Origin: Hyphomicrobiales bacterium
Lineage (GTDB): Bacteria; Pseudomonadota; Alphaproteobacteria; Rhizobiales; Rhizobiaceae
Direction of reading: 5' to 3'
Length of the DNA stretch: 64,000 bases
NCBI GenBank assembly: GCA_900466475.1
Contig: UBMI01000021.1
Location: 124,001 to 188,000, forward strand
The translations under genes and the position numbers were made by a program. The notes under the pieces were generated by a model. That model was not told the origin of the DNA and made no database searches. It was given only the letters and a program-made list of their open reading frames with translations. Below, one piece after another: positions 42,986-51,690 of the stretch. The number at the start of each line of letters is the position of its first letter. Within the stretch, counting starts at the first letter, position 1.

Positions 42986-43816
42986 TTAGTTGGTATTGCT
43001 GGCGGCAGGTGTGGAGTCCTTCGCCGCGAGCTTCTGCCAGGAATTCTGCTGGGAAAGCATGCCGCGCAGATAGGCGACGTTGGCGTCGGCCTGCTGCGGC
43101 GAGAGTTCGCGCCGCGCGATCTGCTCGGCCTCGGGGAATCTGCCCTGCAGGCCGACGACGAGAGCGAGGTTCTGGCGCACGCGGCTATCGGCCGAGGGCT
43201 GGCCAGAAGCCGAGCGCAGATAGGTTTCCGCCGTGCGCAGATCGCCTGTCAGAAGATAAGACATGCCGAGATTGGAAAGGATCGAAGGTTCGTTCGGCTG
43301 GATGTCGAGCGCATCGCGATAGCGCTGGCGTGCGTCGTTCGGCTTGCCCATCTGATCGAGGATCGCGCCTTCCGCCGAGATCAGTCGCCAGTCGGGACGG
43401 TCGGGCGTCTGTGCTCTGCCGATCGTATCGAGCGCCTGCTGAAGCTGCCCTGTGGCCGCTTGCGCCTTGCCATAGGCTGCCAGCACGTTGCGATCACCGG
43501 GATTGGCGATCGCGACCTGCTGCATGACGGCAAGCGCTTGCGCGTCGCGTCCACTCATCCGCAGCAGGTTGGCATAGTTTACGCCATTGACCGGATCGCG
43601 CGGGTTCTTCTCATAGGCCTGGCCGACGCGGTTAGTGGCGGCCCGCAACTCGTTGGTGTCCATCTGCTCGACCGGCTTGTCGAGCTTGGGGATGGAACCG
43701 GTTGTCATCCGGTCCTTTGCCGTTGTCGAGCAGCCGGCCAGCGCGAGCATGACGAGAACAGCGGCGGTTCCTTGAAAAGCACGCTTTTTAGGAGGAGTAG
43801 AGGCCGAGACGGGCAT
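42986..43816 (-). CDS. tadD: TadD-like TPR lipoprotein of the Flp pilus
   Basis: The 276-residue lipoprotein has a lipobox LALAGC ending at Cys29. The Tad-style segment DRMTTGSIPKLDKPVEQMDTNE follows, then tetratricopeptide repeats: VNGVNYANLLRMSGRDAQALAVMQQVAIANPGDRNVLAAYGKAQ, the RYRDALDIQPNEPSILSNLGMSYLLTGDLRTAETYLRSA pair and one near the C terminus. TadD-type proteins act in the periplasm as pilotins or assembly scaffolds. AGGAA six bases upstream selects the ATG at 43816. It is transcribed towards lysE, away from the cpa operon. Confidence 0.85.
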   Translation of the reverse strand: MPVSASTPPKKRAFQGTAAVLVMLALAGCSTTAKDRMTTGSIPKLDKPVEQMDTNELRAATNRVGQAYEKNPRDPVNGVNYANLLRMSGRDAQALAVMQQVAIANPGDRNVLAAYGKAQAATGQLQQALDTIGRAQTPDRPDWRLISAEGAILDQMGKPNDARQRYRDALDIQPNEPSILSNLGMSYLLTGDLRTAETYLRSASGQPSADSRVRQNLALVVGLQGRFPEAEQIARRELSPQQADANVAYLRGMLSQQNSWQKLAAKDSTPAASNTN

Positions 43817-43898
43817 TGCGCGTTCCTGAATGAAATCGGCGCCTGACCTCAAAACGGAACAGGGAAAGGTTTTGACGCAATCTTCGCTCCAGCAATAG

Positions 43899-43916
43899 TC
43901 TGTTAACCCTAACAGA
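43899..43916. promoter_or_regulatory. Inverted repeat in the tadD/M17 peptidase divergent region
   Basis: TCTGTTA (43899-43905) and TAACAGA (43910-43916) are a perfect 7-bp inverted repeat with four bases between, 41 bp before the aminopeptidase ATG and 82 bp before tadD. A further TTAA lies at 43920. It could be an operator, but no regulator in the window can be assigned to it. Confidence 0.45.
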
Positions 43917-43957
43917 CCGTTAAGAAGTGATTCTGCCCCCCGCCTCTAAGGACAAAC

Positions 43958-45349
43958 ATGGCCCCCTTCCAGTTCACCGAAAGACCGACGCCTTTCAACA
44001 CCAAGGGTGGGTCGACGCTACCGATCTTTGCTGTCACGCCCGCCCATATCGAGACCGCGACAATCGATCCGATCGCCCTCGATTGGGCACGTAAAGCCGG
44101 CTACAAGGCGGAAAGTGGTTCGCTGCTTCTGATCCCGACAGCCGACGGTCACCTCGGCGGCGCGCTCTTCGGCCTTGGGACCAATCCGTCTGAGCAGCCT
44201 TACATCACGGGCAGGCTTGCCCGCGCGCTTCCGGCCGGCGACTGGCACATCGAAACGGCTCCGCTGACAGCCAATCGCCTGGCGCTCGGCTTCGGCCTCG
44301 GCAGCTACCGTTTCGACCGTTACAAGTCTGAAAAAATCCCGGCGGCGACGCTGATGATCCCGCGCGACGCCGACGGCAATGAGATCAAGCGTCAGCTCGC
44401 CGGCGTTTTCCTCGCTCGCGACCTCATCAATACGCCGACCAACGACATGGGACCGGAACAGCTCGAAGCGGCTTTCCGCGATCTCGCTGCCCACTACAAG
44501 GCAGAGATGTCGGTTATCATTGGCGACGACCTGCTCAAGGAAAACTTCCCGCTCGTGCACACGGTCGGTCGCGCCAGTGCCGATGCGCCGCGCCTCTTGG
44601 AGCTGCGCTGGGGCAAGAAGGGACACCGCAAGGTCACGCTGGTCGGCAAGGGCGTCTGCTTCGATACGGGTGGCCTCGACATCAAGCCGGCTTCCTCCAT
44701 GCTGCTGATGAAGAAGGACATGGGCGGCGCGGCAAATGTCATGGGCCTGGCGCTCATGATCATGGATGCCAAGCTGAAGGTGGACCTGCGTGTCATCATC
44801 CCGGTCGTCGAGAATTCCATCTCGTCCAATGCCTTCCGTCCCGGCGACATCTACAAGAGCCGCAAGGGGTTGACGGTCCAGATCGACAACACCGATGCCG
44901 AAGGTCGCCTGATCCTGGCCGATGCGCTCGCCTATGCCGACGAGGAAGAACCTGATCTCTTGATCGATATGGCGACCCTGACAGGCGCTGCCCGCGTCGC
45001 TCTCGGCCCCGATCTGCCACCCTTCTTCACGGATGATGCGAATCTTGCCCACGACCTGATGGAAGCAAGCCTCGAGACGGACGATCCGCTCTGGCGGCTG
45101 CCGCTTTATGCCGGCTACGAGAAAGATATCCGCACCAAATTCGCCGATATCACCAATGCTCCGGCGGGGGGCATGGCGGGCGCCATCACCGCCGCGCTTT
45201 TCCTCAAGCGCTTTGTCAGCAAGGCGAAGAGCTGGGCGCATCTCGATATCTACGGCTGGGCGCCGAACGAGCGCCCGCATTCGCCTGGAGGCGGCGAGGC
45301 GCAGGCTATCCGCGCGCTCTATCATCATATCCGTCACAGCATGCGCTGA
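43958..45349 (+). CDS. Leucyl aminopeptidase family (M17) metallopeptidase
   Basis: This is a 463-residue cytosolic dizinc aminopeptidase. Family motifs are VGKGVCFDTGGLDIKP (metal Lys and Asp), KKDMGGAANVMG, the signature NTDAEGRLILADALAYA with metal Asp313 and Glu315, and DMATLTGAARVALG. The N-terminal domain (1-170) is shorter and less similar to PepA, as in the PepB-like branch, so I give no symbol. It trims N-terminal residues from peptides, and may process peptides imported by the Yej or Dpp-like systems here, which is an inference. Confidence 0.9.
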   Translation: MAPFQFTERPTPFNTKGGSTLPIFAVTPAHIETATIDPIALDWARKAGYKAESGSLLLIPTADGHLGGALFGLGTNPSEQPYITGRLARALPAGDWHIETAPLTANRLALGFGLGSYRFDRYKSEKIPAATLMIPRDADGNEIKRQLAGVFLARDLINTPTNDMGPEQLEAAFRDLAAHYKAEMSVIIGDDLLKENFPLVHTVGRASADAPRLLELRWGKKGHRKVTLVGKGVCFDTGGLDIKPASSMLLMKKDMGGAANVMGLALMIMDAKLKVDLRVIIPVVENSISSNAFRPGDIYKSRKGLTVQIDNTDAEGRLILADALAYADEEEPDLLIDMATLTGAARVALGPDLPPFFTDDANLAHDLMEASLETDDPLWRLPLYAGYEKDIRTKFADITNAPAGGMAGAITAALFLKRFVSKAKSWAHLDIYGWAPNERPHSPGGGEAQAIRALYHHIRHSMR

Positions 45350-45441
45350 GCCGCCAAGGCCATCGCTGATCCGATCGTTAAAATTTTATTCACCTTGCGA
45401 GGCGGCATTCTGTGCCGCCTCTTGCTTGCACGCTGTAACTG

Positions 45442-45475
45442 CCGGAAAATGAAACGTTAGCGTAACGATTTCCGG
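45442..45475 (+). promoter_or_regulatory. Nested inverted repeats next to the marR ribosome binding site
   Basis: CGTTA (45455-45459) and TAACG (45463-45467) are inverted around GCG. An outer pair, CCGGAAA (45442-45448) and TTTCCGG (45469-45475), encloses them. The outer right arm overlaps the first bases of the GGAGGAG ribosome binding site of the MarR gene at 45483. It can be an operator (autoregulation) or an RNA stem that hides the ribosome binding site. Confidence 0.5.
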
Positions 45476-45482
45476 AGGAGCC

Positions 45483-45833
45483 GTGCCGATTGAACTGACC
45501 GCCTCGCAGGCGCTTGGCCTCTGGCATGGCGTGGCGCTCAACCAGGTCCGCCACGACGACCGAGATTTGACGTTGCGTCAGATGGCGATCCTGCTGCATA
45601 TCTATCTTGTGCCGCCACCGCATACTGTGCGCGGACTGGCCGCGACGCTGGACGTGACGAAACCGGTCATCACCCGGGCGCTGGATACGATGGGGGACAT
45701 GGGCCTTGTCGATCGCGTCCGCGACGATGCCGACCGGCGCAACGTCATTATCAAGCGCACCGTTGGCGGGGCGCTCTATCTCGAAAAGCTCGGCGACCTC
45801 GTGCGCGAGCAGGGCCGCAAGCTTCCGGTCTGA
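45483..45833 (+). CDS. MarR family transcriptional regulator
   Basis: This small winged-helix regulator has 116 residues. The DNA-binding core is VRGLAATLDVTKPVITRALDTMGDMGLVDRVRDDADRRNVIIKRT, with the typical D-x-R-D-x-R wing. The N-terminal helix is LWHGVALNQVRHDDRDLTLRQMAILLHIY. The C terminus is shorter than in most family members. The start is GTG with GGAGGAG six bases upstream. It lies 36 bp before the NlpC/P60 gene and probably regulates itself and possibly that gene. The ligand is unknown. Confidence 0.87.
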   Translation: MPIELTASQALGLWHGVALNQVRHDDRDLTLRQMAILLHIYLVPPPHTVRGLAATLDVTKPVITRALDTMGDMGLVDRVRDDADRRNVIIKRTVGGALYLEKLGDLVREQGRKLPV

Positions 45834-45869
45834 AAGGCCAGCTCAAAAGGCCACGCTGAAAGGAATGTC

Positions 45870-46724
45870 ATGACGATGCTCGACCGCCGCCTCCATGCCT
45901 ATCGCCCGGATCTTGCGGAAGCCGGCCTTAAGGGCAAGGTCGAAGCGGCGCGCTTTGTGAGCGGCACGCCGGCCCACGTCTGTGTCCCGGTCATCGCCCT
46001 GCGCCCCGAACCGGACCTTGCCCGCGGCATCGATACGGAACTGCTCTATGGCGAGGATGTCACTATATTCGATCGCGCTGACGGCTGGTGCTGGGTCAAG
46101 GCTACATCTGATGGCTATGTCGGTTACCTGCCAGCAAGCGCAGTTGCAGAGGCAGCCAACGCCCCGACTCACATCGTCGTTCCGCAGCGCACTTTCCTTT
46201 ATCAGGAACCGGAATTGCGCAAACCGTATAAGACAGTGCTGTCGATGGGCAGCCGAGTCCACATTGCCGGTCAAGCGGAAGCGCGCGGCAATCATTATCT
46301 GGTGCTTGACGATGGCACTGCGATCTTCTCCAAGCATCTCCAGCCGCTTGGAGCGCTGGATGGCCAGGACTATGTCGATATCGCCGCCCGCTTCCTGGAA
46401 ACGCCCTATCTTTGGGGCGGCCGCTCCGGCCTTGGCATCGATTGCTCCGGCCTCCTCCAGCTTGCCCTACAGATGACCGGCAGAAGCGCGCCGCGCGATA
46501 CCGACATGCAGGCGGCAGGCCTTGGCGAGCCGATCGAGCGCTCGGAAGTGCGCCGCGGCGATCTGGTCTTCTGGAAAGGGCACGTTGCCGTTTTCGAAGA
46601 TCCCGAAACCATCATCCATGCCAACGGCCACACGATGACTGTTGCGCGCGAGAATTTCCAGGCGGCTGTCAAGCGCATCGGCTGGCTCTATGAGCAGCCG
46701 ACAGGCTATCGCCGCCCGTTCTGA
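45870..46724 (+). CDS. NlpC/P60 (C40) cell-wall hydrolase with SH3-type domains
   Basis: The 284-residue protein has an N-terminal SH3b-like region (about 45-160: TELLYGEDVTIFDRADGWCWVKATSDGYVGYLPASAV, and a second TVLSMGSRVHIAGQAEARGNHYLVLDDG). The NlpC/P60 domain follows, with Cys192 in GIDCSGLL, His238 in KGHVAVFED and His250 in IIHANGHT: the catalytic Cys-His-His set. It cuts peptide stems of murein. No signal peptide is visible, so it acts either on recycled muropeptides in the cytoplasm or is exported by another route. The AAGGA upstream of the ATG decides the start. Confidence 0.88.
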   Translation: MTMLDRRLHAYRPDLAEAGLKGKVEAARFVSGTPAHVCVPVIALRPEPDLARGIDTELLYGEDVTIFDRADGWCWVKATSDGYVGYLPASAVAEAANAPTHIVVPQRTFLYQEPELRKPYKTVLSMGSRVHIAGQAEARGNHYLVLDDGTAIFSKHLQPLGALDGQDYVDIAARFLETPYLWGGRSGLGIDCSGLLQLALQMTGRSAPRDTDMQAAGLGEPIERSEVRRGDLVFWKGHVAVFEDPETIIHANGHTMTVARENFQAAVKRIGWLYEQPTGYRRPF

Positions 46725-46732
46725 GATTGCCT

Positions 46733-48124
46733 TCAGGCCACCGGCGGCTTCGGCCAGTCCTTGACGCCACCCGTCCAATCCTCGAATGCTTTCGAGAGTT
46801 TCAGCACCCGCATGTCATCGAAGCGCGGCCCGATGATCTGCAGCCCGATCGGCATGCCCGATGCAGAAAAGCCGCAATTGATCGAGGATGCCGGCTGTTC
46901 CGACATGTTCCATGGCACGGTGAAGGCGATATGCTCGAAGGGCTGTTTCGGATCATTGGTCGGCGAAGCCCATTCTGCCGGATAGGAGACGATCGGATTG
47001 GTAGGAGAGAGCACCGCATCGACCTCGGTGAACAGGCGCCCGCAGGTCTTGCGCATCTCGATCGTCTGGTTGAAGCCCTTCACGGCATCGACACCGCTGA
47101 TATCGGCACCGCCCTTGGCCCATTCATGGATATAGGGGAGAATATTTGCGCGGCGCTCTTCGCTGAGCCCGGCAATGTCGCCCCAGAAACGAGAGCGCCA
47201 GAAAGTGTCGAGCCCGTCCAGCATGGCGCGCGTCAGCACCGGTCCGACAGGAATAATCGTCGCCCCCGCTTTCTCGAAAAGCCTGGCCGCTTCTTCGACC
47301 GATATCCTCACATCGTCATCGACGGCAAGACCGCAGCCGGCATCGAGCATCAGCCCGATCCGCATGCCGGTGAGATCGATGGCAAGATCCATCCAGTCGA
47401 AATCATTCGGCGGCAGGCTGGTGCCATCGCGCCAGTCGGGGCGCGAAAGCGTCGCCATCGAATAGGCGGCATCCTCCACCGTCCGGGTCATCGGTCCCGC
47501 GCAGCGGCCGACATAATAGGGATCGACCGGAATGCGCCCATGGCTCGGTTTGAAGCCGAACACACCCGTCCAGCCGGCCGGCAGCCGCACCGAGCCGCCA
47601 ATATCGGTGCCGATATGCAATGGCCCGTAGCCGGCAGCAGCCGCTGCGGAAGCGCCGGCGCTGGAGCCACCGGGGTTCTGTGAGATATTCCAAGGGTTTC
47701 GGCTCAGATGATGGAAGCTCGAAAGACCCGACGAAAGCATGCCGTAGTCGGGGCAGGTGGTCTTGGCAAAGATAACAGCGCCGTCCTCCCGCAGCCGCGC
47801 CGCCGCCGGCGCATCCGCTTCCGCTGGCTTCAGCTCGACCGCCTTCGTGCCGAGCGGCACCGGTTGTCCCCTGGTGGCGATCAATTCCTTGAGCGTAACC
47901 GGAATGCCGTCGAGCGGGCCGAGCGTTTCACCTTTCATCCAGCGCTCGCCCGATGCCTTTGCCTGCTCGCGCGCCGCTTGCGGATCGTAGAGATAAAGCG
48001 CTGCGATCGACGGCTCCCAGGCATCGATATGCCTTTCGAGCGCAAGCCAGTATTCGAGCGGCGAGAGGGTTCTATCGCTGAAGCATCGCCTGAGCTCGCG
48101 GATGGTGAAATTGGTATCTGGCAT
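46733..48124 (-). CDS. Amidase (amidase-signature family)
   Basis: The 463-residue amidase-signature enzyme shows the full Ser-Ser-Lys catalytic set. Lys79 lies in VTLKEL, the Ser154/Ser155 pair in GGSSAGAS and the nucleophile Ser178 in TDIGGSVR. It hydrolyses carboxamides or imides to carboxylate and ammonia in the cytoplasm. The family cannot tell substrate. It is the last gene of a minus-strand peptide/amide importer cluster (permeases immediately upstream at 36 bp), so the imported compound is a plausible substrate. Confidence 0.9.
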   Translation of the reverse strand: MPDTNFTIRELRRCFSDRTLSPLEYWLALERHIDAWEPSIAALYLYDPQAAREQAKASGERWMKGETLGPLDGIPVTLKELIATRGQPVPLGTKAVELKPAEADAPAAARLREDGAVIFAKTTCPDYGMLSSGLSSFHHLSRNPWNISQNPGGSSAGASAAAAAGYGPLHIGTDIGGSVRLPAGWTGVFGFKPSHGRIPVDPYYVGRCAGPMTRTVEDAAYSMATLSRPDWRDGTSLPPNDFDWMDLAIDLTGMRIGLMLDAGCGLAVDDDVRISVEEAARLFEKAGATIIPVGPVLTRAMLDGLDTFWRSRFWGDIAGLSEERRANILPYIHEWAKGGADISGVDAVKGFNQTIEMRKTCGRLFTEVDAVLSPTNPIVSYPAEWASPTNDPKQPFEHIAFTVPWNMSEQPASSINCGFSASGMPIGLQIIGPRFDDMRVLKLSKAFEDWTGGVKDWPKPPVA

Positions 48125-48160
48125 AGTCTGGTCTTTCGGGCGGTTCGTCTCGGGAGGACA

Positions 48161-49027
48161 TCAGCGGCTCGCTTCACGCGGGTCGAGCAGATCGCGCAAC
48201 CCATCACCCAGCATGTTGAAGCCGAAGACGGTGAGCGCGATGGCAAGACCGGGCAGGATCGCCAGCCACGGAGCAAGCGAAAGGAATGTCTGGGCGTCTG
48301 CCAGCATGCGTCCCCAGGTCGGAGCCGGCGGCGCCATGCCGAGACCAAGGAACGAGAGGCCGGCTTCCGTCAGGATCGCGAGACCGAGCTGGATCGCTGC
48401 ATGCACGATGATCTGGCTCATGATGTTCGGCAGCACGTGCCGCACCGAGATCGTGAAACGGCTGTTGCCGATCGCCTGTGCCGCCAGCACATAATCGCGG
48501 CTCCAGGCCTGCAGCGAGGTAGCGAGCGTTACGCGCGCAAAGACCGGCACCATGAAGACGGCAATGGCCGTGATCGCCGTAAAGCGCCCTGGCCCGAGGA
48601 AGGCACCGAGGAGCATCGCGGACAGGATCGGGGGCAGTGCGAAGATAACGTCGCAGGCGCGCATCAAAAGCGCCTCGTAGGGGCCGCGGATGGCAGCCGC
48701 GGAAATCCCCGCAATGGAACCGAATGTGCCGCCGATGGCGACCGCGCTGACGGCGATCGACAGCGAATTCCAGCACCCGACCATCAGCATGGAAACTACG
48801 TCACGGCCGAACTGGTCCGTGCCGAGCAGGCCGAAGGCAAGCGGCGGCTGCAGCTTGTGAATGATCTGCATCTTGGCCGGTGGCTGCGGCGTCCAGAAGA
48901 GCGATAGCAGGGCAATGGCAGCCAGGAGCCCGATGACGATGGTTCCGGCGATGAGATTCTTTCGCCGGCTAAGCCGGAAGCTTCGGCGCCGTGGAAAGAT
49001 GGCGGAGGAGACGATGGGAGCCATCAT
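48161..49027 (-). CDS. Peptide-type ABC transporter permease (DppC-like)
   Basis: The 288-residue inner-membrane permease has an N-terminal basic segment and helix (RRKNLIAGTIVIGLLAAIALLSLFW), the DppC marker FGLLGTDQFGRDVVSMLMVG, five further helices, and the ATPase-contact loop YVLAAQAIGNSRFTISVRHVLPN. The C terminus ends GFNMLGDGLRDLLDPREASR as in DppC. Its first ATG (49027) overlaps the stop of the DppB-like gene as ATGA; the adjacent ATG at 49024 is the alternative. The long upstream frame is a shadow. Confidence 0.9.
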   Translation of the reverse strand: MMAPIVSSAIFPRRRSFRLSRRKNLIAGTIVIGLLAAIALLSLFWTPQPPAKMQIIHKLQPPLAFGLLGTDQFGRDVVSMLMVGCWNSLSIAVSAVAIGGTFGSIAGISAAAIRGPYEALLMRACDVIFALPPILSAMLLGAFLGPGRFTAITAIAVFMVPVFARVTLATSLQAWSRDYVLAAQAIGNSRFTISVRHVLPNIMSQIIVHAAIQLGLAILTEAGLSFLGLGMAPPAPTWGRMLADAQTFLSLAPWLAILPGLAIALTVFGFNMLGDGLRDLLDPREASR

Positions 49028-49971
49028 GCCGCCTTTCGCATGCGCGGGTCGATCGCCAGGTAGGAGAGATCGACGATGAAGTTCATGACGATGACGAGGC
49101 CCGCGAAGAACAGCACGACATCCTGCATCACGATGATGTCGCGCTGCGACAAGGCTTGAAAGGCAAGCCGTCCGAGACCCGGCAGATTGAAGACGTTTTC
49201 GACCAGAACCGCGCCGGCAACGAGAAAGGTGAATTGCAGTCCGAGAATGGTCAGGATCGGCACCAGCGCATTCGGCACGATATGCCGCCACAGCACCGTC
49301 CTGCGCGACAGCCCCTTGGCGACCGCAGTGCGCGCGAAATCCTCGTGTAGGGTGTCGAGCACGGCGGAGCGCGCCACGCGGGTCAGCACGCCGGCTTGCG
49401 GCAGGGCGAGTGCGACAGCGGGCATCAACAAGGCCTGCAATGCCGGCAGAAGTCCGGCATCCCACCCGGGAAAACCACCTGCCGGCATCAGACCGAGCGT
49501 GGAGGAAAACAGGATGATAAGCAGCAGCGCCACCCAGAAGGCCGGCACGGCGATGCTGATCTGCGAGAAGACGGTGGCGATCGCATCGACGATCCCGCCA
49601 CGTCGCGCCGCCGCCAGCACGCCGAGCGGCAATGCGATCACCACTGAGAGGACGATGGCAATCATCGCAAGCGGCAGCGTCACCGCCAGCCGCTCGACGA
49701 TCAGCCCGGCGACAGGTACGCCATAGGTATAGGATTGCCCGAGATTGCCGGAGAAGACGCCGGCGAGCCATTGGCCATAGCGAATGAGCAGTGGCTGGTC
49801 GAGGCCGAGTTCGTGGCGCAGTGCCGCCAGTGTTTCGGGACTGGCCGACGTGCCGAGCATGATCGACGCGGGATCGCCGGGCAGCAGGTCCATGACGGCG
49901 AAGATCACCAGGGACACGACGAGAAGGGTGATGGCGAGACCGGCGAGGCGGCGGGAAAGCAGTGCGATCAT
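49024..49971 (-). CDS. Peptide-type ABC transporter permease (DppB-like)
   Basis: The 315-residue permease has six helices. It has the DppB N terminus (LSRRLAGLAITLLVVSLVIFAVMDLLPGDPA), LGLDQPLLIRYGQWL, and the ATPase-contact loop EDFARTAVAKGLSRRTVLWRHIVPNALVPI, then VENVFNLPGLGRLAFQAL and a conserved C terminus (IDPRMRKA). It lies 39 bp downstream of the binding protein and forms the channel with the DppC-like partner. No ATPase gene lies with it. Confidence 0.91.
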   Translation of the reverse strand: MIALLSRRLAGLAITLLVVSLVIFAVMDLLPGDPASIMLGTSASPETLAALRHELGLDQPLLIRYGQWLAGVFSGNLGQSYTYGVPVAGLIVERLAVTLPLAMIAIVLSVVIALPLGVLAAARRGGIVDAIATVFSQISIAVPAFWVALLLIILFSSTLGLMPAGGFPGWDAGLLPALQALLMPAVALALPQAGVLTRVARSAVLDTLHEDFARTAVAKGLSRRTVLWRHIVPNALVPILTILGLQFTFLVAGAVLVENVFNLPGLGRLAFQALSQRDIIVMQDVVLFFAGLVIVMNFIVDLSYLAIDPRMRKAA

Positions 49972-50010
49972 ATCGTCTTCAACACCCTGTCCGCCGCCCG
50001 CATCAGCAGT

Positions 50011-51540
50011 TTATTCGTCCCAGGAAACATTGCTGAGGACGTTGGAGGGGATCGGCTCGTTCTCCCACAGGCCCTTCAGCTTCTTGTCCCAGACACCGAG
50101 CTTGGGCATGACGAAGAGATAGAGCGCCGGCACGTCCTCGGCGAGGATCTTCTGGGCTTCGCCATAGATCTTGGCCTGTTCCGATGGATCGGCCGTCTCC
50201 TGCACCTTCTTCATCAGGTCATTGAAGGCCGGATTCTTGTAATTGAAGTAATAGGGATCGCGCGAATAGATATCGATGTCCATCGGTTCGGCATGGGCGA
50301 CGATGGTCATGTCGTAGTCACGGCTGGTCATGACATCCTTCACCCATTTCGCCGGAAATTCCGTGGGCTCGATATTAACAGTCACACCGATCTCGGCCAA
50401 CATCGCCTGCATCACCTGTGCGCTGCGCGGGGCGTAGGCCATCTGCGGCGATTTGATCGTGAAGGTGAAGCCGTTGGGATAGCCGGCCTCGGTTAGCAGC
50501 GCCTTCGCCTTCTCGACATTATAGGGCAGTACGCCGGTCATATCCTGATAGCCCGGATCGTTCGGCGTATAGTGACTGCCGATCGCTGTACCGAGACCGG
50601 ACCAGGCACCCTCGATGACAGTCTGGCGGTCGATCGCCATCATCAGCGCCTGGCGTACGCGCTTGTCGTCGAACGGCTTGCGCGCATTGTTCATGCCAGC
50701 AACGACCTTGAGTTCAGTATTGCCGACCTTGGTCGCAAGACGCGCATCGCCATCGAAGGAGCTCATCAGCTCCGGCGCGGCAAATTCCGGAAAGGCGTCG
50801 AGATCGCCGGATTTCAGTGCTGCTGCCTGTGCCTGAGGGTCGTTGATGAAGCGGAAGGTCACCTTCTCGAGCTTCGCCGCGCCATCCTTGTTCCAGTAGT
50901 CGGCATTCTTGACGAGTTCCACGTGGTCGCCCTTGGCCCAGGTGGAGAATTTGAACGGCCCGGTGCCGACAGGCGTGGTCTTGTCGTCAGCTGCAGACTT
51001 CGGTCCGACCATGACGGACGCCGGCCAGCCGAGCCAGTAGATCAGGCTGCCGGTCGGGCTGGAAAGATGCAGCACCAGCGTCTCGGCATCGGGCGTTTCG
51101 ATGGAGGCGATCGAGGCGAAGAAGCGCTTCTGCGGATTGACCGAATCCTTGCCGCGGGCGCGGTCGAGGGCAAATTTGGCGGCGGTGGAATCGAAGGCCT
51201 CGCCGTCGTGGAATTTGACACCGCTCTGCAGCTTGAACGTATAGGTCAGGCCATCGGGGGAAATGTCCCAGCTCTTGGCGAGCTGCGGCTGCACCTTGCC
51301 GGTCTCGTCGATGCTGACCAGCCCTTCGAAGATGTTTTGCCAGGTCACCTGGCCGATGGCGACAGGCGCGGCGATCGTCGGGTCGAGTCCAGCAGGCTCG
51401 ACGCTCATGCCGAGATTGAGCGTTGTTTTGGCGGCTTCGGCGGGTGTCAGCGCCAGCATCATGATGCCGGCTGAAAGCGCGGCACCCATGGAAAGACGCC
51501 GCATGAGACGCGCTGACGGCGCGAGCGAAACCTTGATCAT
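50011..51540 (-). CDS. Peptide/amide ABC transporter substrate-binding protein (SBP family 5)
   Basis: The 509-residue periplasmic binding protein has a signal peptide (about 1-36, ALSAGIMMLALTPAEA|AKTT). Family 5 signatures are TLNLGMSVEPAGLDPTIAA, LAKSWDISPDGLTYTFKLQSGVKFHDGEAFDSTAAKFALDRAR, VGTGPFKFSTWAKGDHVEL and PFDDKRVRQALMMAIDRQTVIEGAW. The ligand could be a peptide, an amide or a glutathione-like compound. Its promoter region carries two adjacent inverted repeats, and the LysR gene is directly upstream. Confidence 0.91.
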   Translation of the reverse strand: MIKVSLAPSARLMRRLSMGAALSAGIMMLALTPAEAAKTTLNLGMSVEPAGLDPTIAAPVAIGQVTWQNIFEGLVSIDETGKVQPQLAKSWDISPDGLTYTFKLQSGVKFHDGEAFDSTAAKFALDRARGKDSVNPQKRFFASIASIETPDAETLVLHLSSPTGSLIYWLGWPASVMVGPKSAADDKTTPVGTGPFKFSTWAKGDHVELVKNADYWNKDGAAKLEKVTFRFINDPQAQAAALKSGDLDAFPEFAAPELMSSFDGDARLATKVGNTELKVVAGMNNARKPFDDKRVRQALMMAIDRQTVIEGAWSGLGTAIGSHYTPNDPGYQDMTGVLPYNVEKAKALLTEAGYPNGFTFTIKSPQMAYAPRSAQVMQAMLAEIGVTVNIEPTEFPAKWVKDVMTSRDYDMTIVAHAEPMDIDIYSRDPYYFNYKNPAFNDLMKKVQETADPSEQAKIYGEAQKILAEDVPALYLFVMPKLGVWDKKLKGLWENEPIPSNVLSNVSWDE

Positions 51541-51610
51541 CCTGTTCCCCTGTCTGGCTCCGCTGCTTGGCAGATCCCTTTTGTGAGTAGAGTGGCACTA
51601 CGAGGGTGCA

Positions 51611-51657
51611 CACACAATGACGATTTTGTGTGCTCGGTGTAGCCAAAAAAGCTACAC
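51611..51657 (-). promoter_or_regulatory. Two adjacent inverted repeats in the binding-protein promoter region
   Basis: CACACAA (51611-51617) with TTGTGTG (51626-51632), and GTGTAGC (51637-51643) with GCTACAC (51651-51657), are perfect 7-bp inverted repeats. They lie 70 to 120 bp upstream of the binding-protein start, between it and lysR. The second stem is also a candidate terminator of lysR, but no T-run follows on the minus strand outside the loop. Confidence 0.55.
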
Positions 51658-51690
51658 AGTAATTTCTGATCTGATGCAAGCCCGCGGGCC

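Noticed and set aside
44018..45337. 439-codon frame opposite the M17 peptidase
   Set aside because: Shadow frame; the plus-strand gene has the full catalytic signature.
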